The notes: generated by a model from the letters alone, not told the origin. 64,000 nucleotides of DNA from Eumeta japonica (GCA_005406025.1 BGZK01001430.1:1-64000); one strand, 5' to 3'. Counted from the first letter of the stretch, positions 1 through 11,321 are shown. Translations and numbers: made by a program.

Positions 1-560
1 ACAAAATTCAAGGATTTTTTGAACTAAAAGTGTCTCTATTGCACGCCCTATAAGGATAAGCGTTGAGGTAGTGCTCCACCTCGCCTTACAAAATTCAAGT
101 GATTTTTTGAATTGCGTGACTCTATTGCACGCCTCTGGCAAGGAGCGTTAGTAGTGCTCTACTTCGCCTTATTGAAAATCAACTGATTTTTGTACTAAGA
201 GTGTCTTCTATTTTAAACTAATGAAAAAGACGTTTAACAAAATCATTCCATGGACGTCCGTGTGTCTGTATGTGTCCATATTCGCGTGGTCACGATAACT
301 CCCGAAAAATTTAACTGATCTAGTCCATTTTCCAAACGCTTTAGTATTATCCCAAAGTAAGTCCTTTCAAAGATCATGGACTAATTCAACGTAGTTTAAT
401 TGTAGTTAGTATCTATATAGTATAGTAGAGTTAGGGTCCGTTCACAACGCTTGCGTGGTATTTTTGCGTGTCTCTTAAGTGGAGCACTGAGGTAGTGCTC
501 TACTCTCGCCTTATAAAAATCGAGCTATTTTTTGAACTTAAATATTTTTCATATTACTCA
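1..560 (+). repeat. Dispersed repeat with 84-bp direct units at its ends (copy 1)
   Basis: Two near-identical units of about 84 bp lie at 1-86 and 87-169. Each runs from 'caaaattcaa' through 'tctattgcacgcc' to 'tagtgctc...cgcctt'. A third, partial unit follows at 481-545. Between them is a spacer with 'gtccgtgtgtctgtatgtg' and 'cgtggtcacgataactccc'. The same arrangement in opposite orientation occurs at 61345-61855. The direct units at both ends could mean a terminal-direct-repeat element or two monomers of a satellite with a period of about 350-440 bp. No ORF is visible. The left edge may lie outside the window. Confidence 0.75.
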
Positions 561-800
561 TAATATACTTATAGACTTATATAAATGAACGAATGACAAG
601 AAAAAATATTCTTACTAATATAGATATTTGTAAAAATTGAATGACGCATATAACCCGTACACTTTTGGATTTTCCAAAATTTTTATGACAATATCCTAGA
701 AAAAATTGACGAAACAGAATTTTAATTACGCTCGCAGTATCGATTTAAAATTATGCTAACTGCACTTTGGTAGTCGTTAATCTTAAAGAATTAAAAAAAA

Positions 801-1509
801 AACTGACCAAGAGCGTGTCGGATCATGCTCATTATAGGGTTCCGAAGCCATTATTACAAAGAAATGCACTACGGATGAAAAGTACGTTGTTATACTTTGC
901 ATGTTTCCGCACAGAACGGTTATAAACACTTTAGTCACCTACAACTAGAAAAACAAGTAGGGTATGTCGACTATTATTATTAAACTAGGTGTAAACTAAA
1001 GTGCGTCACCAAAGCGTATCTTCATGGCACTTACTTCCTTTGTTGAGAAGCGCAGTTTTTCGGCAATAACTTAAAAATGATATATTTGACCATGTTCAAA
1101 ATAATTTGTTGAACGTTACCTCCGTTATTTTTTCATATTTTTTGGACACACAATTTCTGCAATTTTCGGAGTGATTATTTCCGAAATTATTCAAGTAATC
1201 AGAAAAATTGCTTAAAAACCTTAAAATGCTTTTCGATGAAATGTCGAAATATGCACCACTCGTTGATGTCTACTGAAAAAAAAAATATCTTCTGTTACTT
1301 GTATGGAGTGCCCCCTCCTAAAAATATTTATTTTTGGCATTTAACTATCAAACTAAGTAGCGGCTTACACAAGACATCTACACTATAAATTTCATCAATT
1401 TACGTCTTGTAGTTTTTGAATATATTGGATCTGGCATACGGACGGATGGACGGACATGACGAAATTATAAGGGTCCCGTTTTTGTCGTTTTGGCTCGGAA
1501 CCCTAAAAA
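801..1509 (+). mobile_element. Non-autonomous lepidopteran 'GGCCAAGAG' repeat, copy 1
   Basis: The copy starts with 'gaccaagagcgtgtcgga' and 'agggttccgaag'. It ends with 'ggacggacatgacgaaatt' and 'ggctcggaaccctaaaa'. Copies at 10593-11321 and 41115-41632 follow it block by block, including 'acaagacatctacactata' near the 3' side. There is no ORF, no terminal inverted repeat and no clear target duplication, so I leave the superfamily open. Widespread occurrence in Lepidoptera is my recollection; the three copies are seen here. Confidence 0.8.
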
Positions 1510-2446
1510 TTAAATTGTTACCTCCATACTATAGGTATACTTACCTCGTATTTAAGATTTCCGAATATTTTTGCAAAAATTTGTAAAATTGGGTTATGCA
1601 TAACGGGAGCTATCTAATGTTTAATGTCATTTTTTTCTTTGTTTAAATTTATTTTGGTTTTTCGTACCTAGTCATTGTAAATATAATTGGCACCTGAACA
1701 TTAATATACGAAAGTGATTTGATGACAAAAATAAAATAAATTATCAACGGCCCTATTGTAATACTTTCTCTGCGTCCAAGATATTTTAATATATTAATGT
1801 GGAGATCGTTCTAAGAAAGCTATTAAGCACATTTGAAAAAGAATTCATAGAGTGTGATGTCAAATAGAAAGAGGATTGAATATGCTTTTAAAAATGTAAA
1901 TATTTTTATAAATATAATTATAAAAGCATATAAAATTAATATTTATTTTTCTATAAAAAAATACTTCTATCGTCTTCGAAAAATGAAAATATTAAAACCG
2001 ATATATAATTGAAAACCTTTCTGATACAACCAGAGTACGTAAAATGAAATAGCTCATATTCGATTTCTATTTTAAATCAATTTCAAGTCCAGAAAATCCA
2101 TCAAACGTATTTTCATCTACAAAATTTTGAATGCTCTAGGCAACGTCAATCGCAGGAGCTCGCTCCGCACTGTAAATTCGCCGGACTTTTCAATTTAATT
2201 CAATTCAATTCAATTCGCCTTTTAGAGAGAGAAGCATGCAATACAGAAAAGCAACGAATTGATTCAACAAGTGTTTTACATTAAACATTTGCAATTCAGC
2301 AATGCAATGAAAAATTAAATATTATTAGGGCATAAAATGGTGTCTGTCAGCTCCGACAGGTGACCGGATTGAGTATGGAGGTGGACAAACGCACATCTTA
2401 TAATATTGAATGTATATAAACAGTTTTATTAATGATTAATTATGTA
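1510..2446. other. AT-rich stretch without a gene
   Basis: I see no coding signal. The only simple structure is a short (CAATT)n tract at 2191-2217. A slightly GC-richer patch lies near 2140-2190. Confidence 0.5.
2191..2217. repeat. (CAATT)n microsatellite
   Basis: About five imperfect pentamer units, 'caatttaattcaattcaatt' and onwards, read directly. Confidence 0.9.
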
Positions 2447-3001
2447 CAGTTGAACCTCGATAAGTTAAAGTCCAAGGGAAACACAAAATATTTTAGGTTA
2501 TAGAGGTTTTAGGTTATCAAGGGTCTATGTTAGGGATAGGTCAATATAGAGGTAGGTATGTACATATGTATGTATGTACTCTTGTTCCACCCTTTATCGG
2601 CGTAAGTGAGTGTTGTTAGTTTTCTTTGAACTCATTTTAAGCCAGTTTTATCACACAGTAAGTAAAGGCATGTTTCCAGGACAATGATCAAAACTTGTGA
2701 TCCAAGGTTTGTCGTCTGGCAATAACTGCCGTAAAGCTTTAAAGAATTTCGAAGAAGCGCAAACAATAGGTGATATATGTATTGTTTACATTAACAATTT
2801 AACTAGTAAACACGTGCAAGCAATAAATACCGAAACCTTTTGTTTTGCACACTCTTTCAAAATGACTCATTGACAAACAATTTTATGTTATAGAGGTTGT
2901 GAAAACATTTCTTTAAGTTACTGAGGGCCAATACAGAGATTACTTATTTAAGTTATAGAGGTTTTTAGGTTACCGAGGTTTGAGTTATCGAGGTTCAACT
3001 G
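2447..3001. mobile_element. pogo/Tigger-type MITE with TA target-site duplication
   Basis: The left end reads 'cagttgaacctcgataagtt' and the right end reads 'gagttatcgaggttcaactg', an inverted match. TA dinucleotides flank both ends (2445-2446 and 3002-3003). 'CAGTTGAACCTCGATA' is the typical terminus of pogo/Tigger members of the Tc1/mariner superfamily. Subterminal 'ggttatagaggttttaggtt' motifs recur near both ends. The 555-bp interior has no long ORF, so the copy is non-autonomous and depended on a transposase from elsewhere. Confidence 0.88.
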
Positions 3002-4360
3002 TATATTGATTTGATGAAGTACATAATATAAATTATGTTGTACAATAAAACTTTGCAACTCCAAAACTCCACATAAAACTCCTGGCAACAGTGGCACTAA
3101 CGTCTAATACCACACGTGTAACGTAACGAATTCACTTTTTGTTAACACTCTATTTCGCACTCCATTTAATCTATGCAGCGCGAGTTATATGTGAAAATCG
3201 ATTGGTAAGGAGTTTCCTTCAAAAACGAAAAAAAAAACTTGTCAGTAATCATCTTAATTTAGCCTCCGAATAATCGGCGGCTTTGTCTCGCAGGAGGGGC
3301 GGCGACATCAGACGAGGACGCGCGTTTGATGTCGCCGCCGCGCGCAGTCGCCTCTGTACACCATTAGAGTGTCTTACAAAAGTCATACTCGAGCTCCCTT
3401 TGTCATTTGTCCGAAAAAGTCGAGTGTGTCATACTTAATTTCTTTTGAAGCGGTCTGCGAAGTGAGAGGAACGGCCAAGCGCGACACATGATCGGCGTGC
3501 AGGGTTCTTTGGAAACTTGATATCATGCCTTTAACAAAATAGTTATTGGCGACATATTCATCAAAACTTTTTTACTGTATAAAAAGATTTGTGTATATTT
3601 TATTTGATTTGAAAAAGAAAAAGTGCACCTCTCATAATGTTTTTATTTAATTTTAATAAGAAACAAAAAAAAATCTCAATCATTAAGCACTTGCTCAACA
3701 AGCTCTTTTCGAATTACGAGTCGTGCAAAAAATTTAAAAAGTCACATCTGTATACATTATTGCAACTTTTATAACCCAATTTTTTCAAAACAGATGTTGA
3801 TGAAGAGATATATTTACTTACTACTAGAGGTCGCCACTATTTGTGAAAGACTCTTTTGGGTTAAAAAATTAAATTTTTTGTTAATTGTAATTTAACGACA
3901 TCAAATTAGACAGCCATTTTCCACAGGAAACTACACGCGGTAATTTTGAACCATGTAATAATAAAAAAAAGGGTTTAGTTAATAAATTATTTTTGTGTTT
4001 TAAGTTTTGGAGAGCTTTGAATTTTTTTAAAGCCGACAGAATCAGTCTCCATTAAATTAATCTGCATTATGCAATAGTATGTAAATATCCACATTTTCGT
4101 ATACGAACAAGAGTACAGTGATACAAATAGTTGCTGACCTAAAGACAAACATTTTTTACGTTCGCAAATCACTTTCAAATGCTTCACATTGTGAGTTGTA
4201 CAATAACCAACAATGTTTCAAAATTTTTAAGAGGCTGACTGAACAGTAGTAGTACTAGAAACAATGACGTCAAACTTAAGTAGTGACTTACTTAGTACGG
4301 CGACAAACCGTTTTGTGTATTTTGAAAGAAATTATGGTAATAAATTACAGTCTCAGTGTT
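3002..4360. other. Non-coding stretch with one GC-rich block
   Basis: This is mostly AT-rich. A GC-rich block at about 3265-3360 carries the hairpin described separately. A second mixed block at 3400-3520 has 'gaagtgagaggaacggccaa'. Short ORFs here (for example 3987-4187, -) look like chance. Confidence 0.4.
3298..3339. repeat. 13-bp perfect GC-rich inverted repeat (hairpin)
   Basis: 'ggcggcgacatca' (3298-3310) is exactly complementary to 'tgatgtcgccgcc' (3327-3339) around a 16-nt loop. It sits in a CpG-rich block within AT-rich DNA. It could be a regulatory palindrome or a stable RNA hairpin. No family was recognised. Confidence 0.8.
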
Positions 4361-4837
4361 TTTGACGTGACAACGTCTTATAAATTGGTTTGCCGGGTGA
4401 CACTTCAAGAAACTGCGTTACGCCCGCTCACGTTATGCGCTCACAATGAGAGCGAGTGAGAGGCACGCGTCCCTTCCACTCTGGCATGGTTAGCCCGCCT
4501 AAGAGCGAGAGAGACAGACATAAAAAGTGAAAGGCACGTCCCTTCCACTCAGATAGGAACAAGTTAAGTTAAACGCTGTTTCATTGTACGCAAATGTATT
4601 GCAAGTTATTGTATGTATATTTGTATATAAATACGTATGTATGTGTAAAGGTAAAAATAAAATTTTGTTAATATGAAATTCAGTGCGAGATTCTTTGTAT
4701 AAATTAATGTTTTAAATATAATTCTTTGTATAAATAAATGTTTTAAATTGTTACTATTATTTCATCCTTCTTCCTACTATACGAATGAATATTCACATTA
4801 AAATGATTTTACCACTCAAAGTCGTTGTCACGTAAAA
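4361..4837. mobile_element. Candidate MITE with GACGTGACAACG-type inverted ends
   Basis: 'tttgacgtgacaacgtctt' (4361-4379) is matched in inverse orientation by 'aaagtcgttgtcacgtaaaa' (4818-4837). The interior has 'ggtttgccgggtgacacttc' and two 'aggcacg(cg)tcccttccac' stretches (about 4470 and 4530). I remember such blocks as repetitive in butterflies. There is no ORF. The element boundary and any target duplication are not certain. Confidence 0.5.
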
Positions 4838-5651
4838 CTTTCGCCCGTATACCGACTTTACAGGCAACCAATTTTTGCCGGTTTCACTCTGTGTCCATTT
4901 TTGACGTCACACTCACTTCATGTTTATACTTGTTCAAAAGTTTATACGTATACATGTTTATGTCCCATATACGTATATGTGGGACATAGCGCGATTTGTC
5001 ATCACGACAGTGCCCTTAATTCTCATGAAACATTGTACACTTATTCTATAGGCGATTATTTTGAATAAGGTCACAGATGAGCTAATTCGGCTTATTAGTT
5101 TAGAAATGGTGGCCATTTGAAAATTTGAAAATGCTAAAAAAACGATATTTCAATAGCTTTATTACGAAATAACTTTTTGAAAGATGAGATTTAGCTCGTT
5201 TTTGTAAATATCACGTAATGAATAAGCCTTTAATTACATTTTTAAACTTTTATTTTATAGCACCACTTTAATATAATAAATAAAAATATGTATATGACTA
5301 TTTAAACTTTTAATATTCACTGAAGTTTTAATGAGAAACCTACGTTCATTTCGGTTGCCGAATGGTTTATTATATACAATTAATAATTATAATGCTATGT
5401 AATGATGATAATATACCATTGTATTTACTAGTAATTAATCCTGGCTCACCCGTCATACAGCCCCGGCCACGCACGCGCCATGCGATTTCTATTTATTTCC
5501 TAAAATAAAAGAAAAAAACTTCTAGAAAATGGTTTACGGACGCCGAGGCCCGTCGAAGCGACCCCTAAGTGCGTGTGGGCAAACTGTTTCTCTCAGAGGT
5601 TCCATAGAATGTAGCCTAATATTTATCTAAACTGAAATTATTATGAAATAC
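4838..5651. other. Non-coding stretch with a small hairpin
   Basis: The only structure I see is a hairpin with 9-bp arms, 'tatgtccca' at 4959-4967 and 'tgggacata' at 4980-4988. A short GC-richer patch lies at 5450-5480. No gene is visible. Confidence 0.5.

Positions 5652-5686
<35 letters not shown>
5652..5686. repeat. (AAT)n microsatellite
   Basis: About twelve uninterrupted trinucleotide units. They create a meaningless poly-tyrosine run in a minus-strand ORF. Confidence 0.97.
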
Positions 5687-5687
<1 letters not shown>

Positions 5688-5749
5688 TTACTAGTTTGCT
5701 CAGTCTTCGATATTTCAAAGACTTTAAGATTGATCCACGTATCATAAAC

Positions 5750-5850
5750 GATATAAAACAAATACTTTTAGAATTAAAGGGCTTCTCTTGATGCGCCGGC
5801 GCATCCCTAATCCTAGGAGAACCGAGCACCGTGAACAATCGATTAGCGCC
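5750..5850. other. GC-richer block with a 16-bp perfect palindrome
   Basis: 'gatgcgccggcgcatc' (5790-5805) is its own reverse complement. It is followed by 'ctaggagaaccgagcac'. The two overlapping short ORFs here (5641-5853 - and 5788-5970 +) are not convincing genes. A regulatory or repeat origin is possible. Confidence 0.4.
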
Positions 5851-5853
5851 CAC

Positions 5854-7289
5854 AATGAGCCGTTAATTGTCGATAAGTTTTCGAAACATTTTGTTTTTTT
5901 TTGGTTTATACAATTCTGTGATCAAGATTATTTGTGTGATTGTGTGTTACGTCACGCATATAAGACATAAGTACTGTATTGAGGCAATGCGTATATATGA
6001 ATGATAAAGACTACATCAAGGCTCGATTTCTAGTAGTTACTAGTTGTGGTTTAATAGTAATTATTAGTGTTGCAAATTCTACGTATAAAAGAGACAATTT
6101 ACAATAAGGATAGGGGTCCACTCAATTTTTATAGTAGCGTTAAAAATCGTGTCATTTTAAAAAGAAAAATATAAGTTAGGCCAAGAATACGATGCAAGAA
6201 AAAGTGCAAAAAAACGTGACGGTATGCAATATATTTATGGAAAGTTAAGTGAATTTAGAAGTTGAACAAGGGGCAGAATTCGTTTGTTCGAGTTTACGAT
6301 GAATAAATTGTAAGATTTTCCCTCTCCTGGTAAATGAAGTAAAAGGAGGCTTTGCTGGCTGCATATTTAATAATAGGGTCTTTTATAAATGCGGTCTTAT
6401 ATAATAATTACTTATAACAATTATTATAAGCACGGTGCAGACAACGAAATGGGTAGTACTTGAGAAATTTATTTTATTGTATGAAAATGCAAATAATATT
6501 TCGAAAAATTAATCAATGCATCTTATTAAGAGTTAGCCAGTTATCGTTTTTCATTGAGAGAAATAAAGTCATGGCATTGAAGTCGCGAGAGAAAAACGTC
6601 CCCAACAATACTCGGGAAAGTTTTATCAAAGAAAAATTACAATTCTATTGATATACAAAAATGTTTCAATTCAATCGATTGGTCTAATGCATCGAGTTCT
6701 TTAGTGATTGGAAGCCATATTTATTTATAACAATTAATTTTCCAACATTTTAAATGGTTTTCCAGGCTTGAAGCGAGAAGTTTATTCTGACTTAAGCTAA
6801 AAACTTATTGTTATAGTAAGTAGCCCGTGGCTTAGATCGACTGCGGTGATATATATATATATATATATATATCTACTATAAATTGTTATAAAATAAAATA
6901 TTACTTTAAATTCAAAATAAATTATTGTTAATTAATTATATCTAATAATAAAAGTATAAATTGCTTAATTACTGCGACTGCCTTATTTTTAAAAACTGCA
7001 TAACACAAGATATATATCCCATGATACGGGAATTAATAGTGTTTTCTTCGACGGTTTTGCTTGAGCGCATCACAATATAATTTTCTTCATTACAAGGGTC
7101 ACGTTTTACTGCGCTGGGCCAGATCCAAGTCCCTTTATCTGAAATTGCAAAAAAAAAAAACGACGCGAGTCGTTTCCATCGAACTCGATCTCATCGTAAT
7201 GACGCAAATAAAACTTGTCCATCCGTATAATTACGTCATTTAATATTCTCATCATTTTATCTATTATCATACGTCACATCATTCTATAT
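5854..7289. other. AT-rich stretch without a gene
   Basis: It holds an (AT)n tract at 6849-6872. I see nothing else that I can name. Short ORFs at 6460-6651 and 7061-7243 have no recognisable protein features. Confidence 0.5.
6849..6872. repeat. (AT)n microsatellite
   Basis: Twelve AT dinucleotides in a row. Confidence 0.97.
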
Positions 7290-7512
7290 ATTCAACGGAC
7301 AAACGACTATTCGGCCTAAAGACCAGGACCTCCGTGCATTAATACACGCAATCCCGAGGGAGTTGTCAGTGTGTTGTCGGCCTCTCCAGAAAGAATAGTA
7401 TGTCCGGCGGAGGGGAAGTGGGCTGATGGAGGGGAACGGGCCACCGGAACTCGCATTCGCTGGACGTAAGCTGCTACTCCATGTCTGTATTCTGTGTGAG
7501 TGTGCAACTGGC
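7290..7512 (-). mobile_element. Lepidopteran SINE, minus orientation (copy A)
   Basis: On the minus strand it starts with 'cacacagaatacagacatgg' and runs through 'agcagcttacgtccagcg'. Near the 3' end it has 'atgcacggaggtcctgg'. The same order of blocks occurs at 19203-19550 (-), 30048-30190 (-) and 45412-45665 (+). A GC-rich centre with 'ccctccgccgg' separates the tRNA-like head from the tail. Two overlapping minus-strand ORFs here are products of the SINE and not genes. Confidence 0.7.
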
Positions 7513-8149
7513 GACAATGGAACAAAAGTGACAGTTGTACAATATTTGTTGTCATATTAATACCCCATAGAGAACGTCATTCATGTAAGATTTCAGAATA
7601 CGCATCACAGTGATTTTTGATTGCTTGTCGAATTATAGATACGTAGTGGAAAAAGTTTTTCTTTTTAATAAAACAGACTTAAAAATTAATAAAACAAAAC
7701 GCTACTGTTGAGTCCTCAGTCATTAAAATCATATAATTAATAGTCGATTAGTCAAATCTTTATGTAGATGCTTTGTTTCTGTTAAGCGATCACTGTGCCG
7801 TATTTTTGAAAAATAAAACGGACACCCCAAAGTATTTGTTTAAACATTACAATTGATTTTCTTAAATACAAAATGTAATATTATTTAACGATGATAATAT
7901 TTGAAATAGCCGTCTCCGGTCCGCTACGGTGTATGTAAAATAATATTTAGGAATGATTTTTTACATCCTGTTTTCATTTTTTTTTTAAACGAGGTTTAAG
8001 TCCGATCCTGCTGTCGATGTCGATCGCAGTCCTGCTTCCTATTCTGATGCTATTCCTGAAGCCTATTTCGACCTTCTTACGAATATTATTTCTATGTTTC
8101 TGGCATTAATACATTTTTGTCTTTCCGGCATAAAAATTGAAAAAATTTC
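7513..8149. other. Non-coding stretch with a degenerate GTCCTG/GATC-type tract
   Basis: Mostly AT-rich. At 7995-8080 the sequence 'gtccgatcctgctgtcgatg' resembles the degenerate CCGTTCC/GATCC tract of the Helitron-like copies at 16.7 and 35.6 kb. It is probably a fragment of that family. Confidence 0.4.
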
Positions 8150-8900
8150 ATTAATTTGGGAGGTTTTCGTTTTCAGTCCGATTGACGAAAACAGAGTTTT
8201 CACCAGATCTTGATGTTTTAGAATCTTATGAATCTATTTCGACTATTTCTCGAATGATGTCTCTCTCTCTCTCTGTATGTGTGTGTGTGTGTGTGCCTAT
8301 ATGAGTGTTTTGAAAAAATTTGCAAAAAGCGTTTTTCATTTATTATTTCTCAAACTGCTCAACCGATAATTTCCAAAAGCTAACGAGCTCTTCTATTTAA
8401 AACGAGATTAAACGAGATTTCGTTAACGAAATTTTGCAAAAATGTATTTATGTAAAATAATTTCTAAAGTTCTTGGTGATTGGTGAAATGATGTTTGGTA
8501 TTGTCCCACTTTCTTTCCTTAAAAAACTTAATTGAATGTCGTATAGCAGACCAAAATCGAACAACGGGTTCGATAGATGCATTACTTTAAAAGTAAAAAA
8601 AATTCGTTTTATTTAAATGAATCTAGTTGTTTGAACTCGAAGAGCTGAAAACGTATTAAAATTATATCTTTAAGCTTAGGTAGCTTGCTCAAAGATTGAT
8701 CTTTGAAGTCAAACTTAATAATTTAAAGTTAGGTATATTTTTGAAGACTTTGCATTGTAAAGTAGCATAACTTTCAGGAATGACCTATAACATCAACCGT
8801 TTTTTCGAAATTTTGGCTCGAAAACTTTTTTTCGAGCTTTGAGACAATGTATTTTTAAACTCGAGGAGCTCAAAAATACATTGATAAATTATAGCAGGTA
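8150..8900 (-). mobile_element. Dispersed repeat with embedded TC/TG microsatellite (copy 1)
   Basis: The block 'gaatctatttcgac' (8230-8243), then 'atgatgtctctctctctc' and a (TG)n tract (8275-8295), matches two other places. These are the reverse complement of 48280-48346 and the block at 51375-51450. Downstream text ('ctcaaactgctcaaccgat') also corresponds to 'ttaaaccgttcaaaagttatgag' in the opposite orientation near 48260. No ORF is visible and the element boundaries are approximate. Confidence 0.6.
8260..8295. repeat. Compound (TC)n(TG)n microsatellite
   Basis: It lies inside the dispersed repeat at 8150-8900, and corresponding GT/CA-rich tracts occur in the other two copies. Confidence 0.93.
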
Positions 8901-9939
8901 GTTTTAAGGATGGCGTGGAGTGTTCACCGTATTACTGATTTTTCTGATAAATGTATCCTATTTCAAACATTAGGTGATAATCAACTTCTAAATAAAATTT
9001 TATTAAAACCTGTTCAGCTTCTCAGAAATTGGACTTGGACGTACAACCAGATAGACACTTTGTCGTCAGGATATTATATATCCAATAATTTTTACAACCA
9101 CATGTCCTTACTTCATCCTAATTTTCATAAAGATCAATTATGCCGTTATTTAATTATGAAAGGACAAACAGATAAATAGCCAAATGAAAATATATAAAAA
9201 AAAGATGAATATTCATTACGCGCGTCATAAAAGGAATATTTAATACAAAATTTAATGAGGACATTGCATGTACAGGCAAAGCCTAAAATAATACATCGGT
9301 ATAGATAAAAACATTTTTCATATTGAATTAAAAATACAATCTAAATATATATTTTCGATTGATTTCAATGCGTGGAAGAGACGAAAAGCTTGCTGTATTT
9401 TTTGGTATGAAAGCATGAAAATTAAAAATATGCGAAGGCGTACGTATACACACAATACCCGTTACACGGCCATTGTGACACGTGAGAATACGATTTTCGG
9501 GCGTAGCAAAAAAAAAAAATAAAACGTCCTGTATAATATTCGTATGTGTTCCGCCCGTCCGTATTTATATTGTAACTTTAGCGGAGAGTTCGGGCAGGTC
9601 ATACTCGCGTATTGTCCGGTGATGGATACGCTACGGACGTTATTAATGTGATACACGACATTATGTACAGGATGTTGCAGACGCGCTAGCGGCGCTCGAG
9701 CGCATGATTATGCTTGTTTTATAGATGGATTCGTTGTTCTACAATGTTTTTTTTTGGTAAAATTCAAAGACTTTGAGTTTCTAAATGGAATTTCCTATGG
9801 TTTATCTCGCTCGATAATTGCAAACAACATTTGGTATACACAACGCAAAAGCAAACGGTAGCAAAATCAAAATAGTAATCATACTAAGTGATAATTTAGC
9901 AATAGAATATATTATTGTATGAAGACGAGAAAGAGCGTT

Positions 9940-9989
9940 ATGTGTGTGTGTGTGTGTGTGTGGTGTGTGTGTGCTATGTGTGTATGTGT
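9940..9989. repeat. (TG)n microsatellite, interrupted
   Basis: Long TG run with 'ggtg', 'ctatg' and 'tatg' interruptions. It causes the repetitive Cys-Val ORFs at 9915-10153. Confidence 0.95.
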
Positions 9990-10233
9990 ATTGGGCGTTT
10001 TGTGTTACATGTACACCAATGCAGTTTGCAGATTGCTACTCATCGTTTTTGTTTATTGTTACGTACTGGTGTTCGTTTATCAACCAGAATATTAATTTAC
10101 CAATTATTTTTTTCTTAACTTTTTACGTTAAATACTTTATGTCGAATAACTAACTACACGAAGGGCATTTTGAGCGATATACATCACATAGACAATTACT
10201 TCATGGTTTATTGTAAACTTTGTTATTTCGTGT

Positions 10234-10271
10234 ATAGGTTCTTGGTGTCAACATTGACACCAAGAACCTAT
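10234..10271. repeat. Perfect 18-bp inverted repeat with 2-nt spacer
   Basis: 'ataggttcttggtgtcaa' (10234-10251) and 'ttgacaccaagaacctat' (10254-10271) are exact complements around 'ca'. The loop is too short for an animal pre-miRNA. No matching termini or target duplication suggest a transposon. A replication template-switch scar is one explanation. Confidence 0.9.
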
Positions 10272-10592
10272 GGTATTTTTACCATTACGATCTAATGGCG
10301 CACAATCCCTTCCCTTTTTTCATGCCAACCTTATCAATCCCACCCACACTCGTCCGCCATTGTCTCTCGGGCGCTAGATACAACGTGCGCCCATTGATAA
10401 AGCAATCTAAGTCGCAAAATCAGCAAAATATTTTAATATCAGCGTTTTGATCTTATGCGGCATAAACGACACGAATGCTGCAGAAATACGCGATTTGGTT
10501 TTTTAAAAAAAGAAAGAGTATCTATTTGATAAGAAGTTTACTTACTTACATTTCTGATCAAATAGAGACTATTTCCCTTTTGACAAAAAAAA

Positions 10593-11321
10593 ACCAACTG
10601 GCCAAGAGCATGTCGGACCATGCTCGTTACAGGGTTCCGAAGTCATTATTATAAATAAATGGACTACATATGAAAAAAGTACGTTGTTACATTTTTTCCA
10701 TGTTTTCCGCACAGAATAGTTATAAGCACTTTAACCGCCTATAACTAGAGAAAAAAGTAAGTATGTCGACTATCACTATTAAACTGGTGTAAATTAAATT
10801 CCATCAGCAAAAGAACGTATTTTCGTGGCACTTACGTCCTTTTGTTGACAGGCGCAGTTTTTCGCCAATAACTCAAAAACAGTATATCCAGAGCCATGTT
10901 CAAAACAATTTCTGTTAAAAGTATTTATTAAGCGTTACTGTAGTTATTTTTTTTTCCTATTTTTTGGATATAGATACGGTTTAGAAAACAATTTGTGCTT
11001 ATTTGGCAGCGATTAATTCCGAAATTATTCACGTAATCAGAAAAATAGAAAAATTGCTTAGGGTACTTAAAGTGTTTTTAAAAGAACTGTCGAAACATGT
11101 GCTACTCGTTGATGTTTGCTTAAAAGTGCCCCAGAAATATTTATTTTTGTTATTTAACCAACAAGCTAAGTAGCGACTTATACAAGACATCTACACTATA
11201 AATTTCATCAATATCTGTCTTGTAGTATTTGAATAGAATAAAATGCCTGTGAAATACGGACGGACGGACATGACGAAACTACAGGGGTTCCTTTTTCGCC
11301 ATTTTAGATTGGAATCCTAAA
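10593..11321 (+). mobile_element. Non-autonomous lepidopteran 'GGCCAAGAG' repeat, copy 2
   Basis: It starts 'ggccaagagcatgtcggac' with 'cagggttccgaag', and ends 'cggacggacatgacgaaact'. The blocks are in the same order as at 801-1509. It includes 'ggcacttacgtccttttgtt' and 'acaagacatctacactata'. There is no ORF. Confidence 0.82.

Larger units (their letters stand above)
8901..10592. other. Non-coding stretch with a microsatellite and a perfect inverted repeat
   Basis: An 89-codon ORF at 8910-9179 (+) has no domain, signal peptide or membrane segment that I recognise, and its AT-rich codons match the surrounding DNA. I do not call it a gene. A CpG-richer patch lies at 9540-9700. The microsatellite and the inverted repeat are listed separately. 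Confidence 0.4.

Noticed and set aside
64..75. let-7-like 'tgaggtagtgctc' in the first repeat (also near 490 and, inverted, at 61.37 and 61.81 kb)
   Set aside because: Only the seed-like 'tgaggtagt' agrees; the rest of the mature let-7 sequence and a precursor hairpin are missing, and the word belongs to the dispersed repeat unit.
5641..5853. Minus ORF ending in poly-tyrosine
   Set aside because: The tyrosine run is the translated (AAT)n microsatellite.
7284..7555. Two overlapping minus ORFs
   Set aside because: They lie inside a SINE copy.
8910..9179. 89-codon plus ORF
   Set aside because: No recognisable motif, AT-rich codon use like the surroundings, no promoter, splice or polyadenylation context.
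9915..10153. Two Cys-Val-rich ORFs
   Set aside because: They are translations of the (TG)n microsatellite.
10234..10271. Pre-miRNA
   Set aside because: The loop of 2 nt and total length of 38 nt are too short for an animal microRNA precursor.
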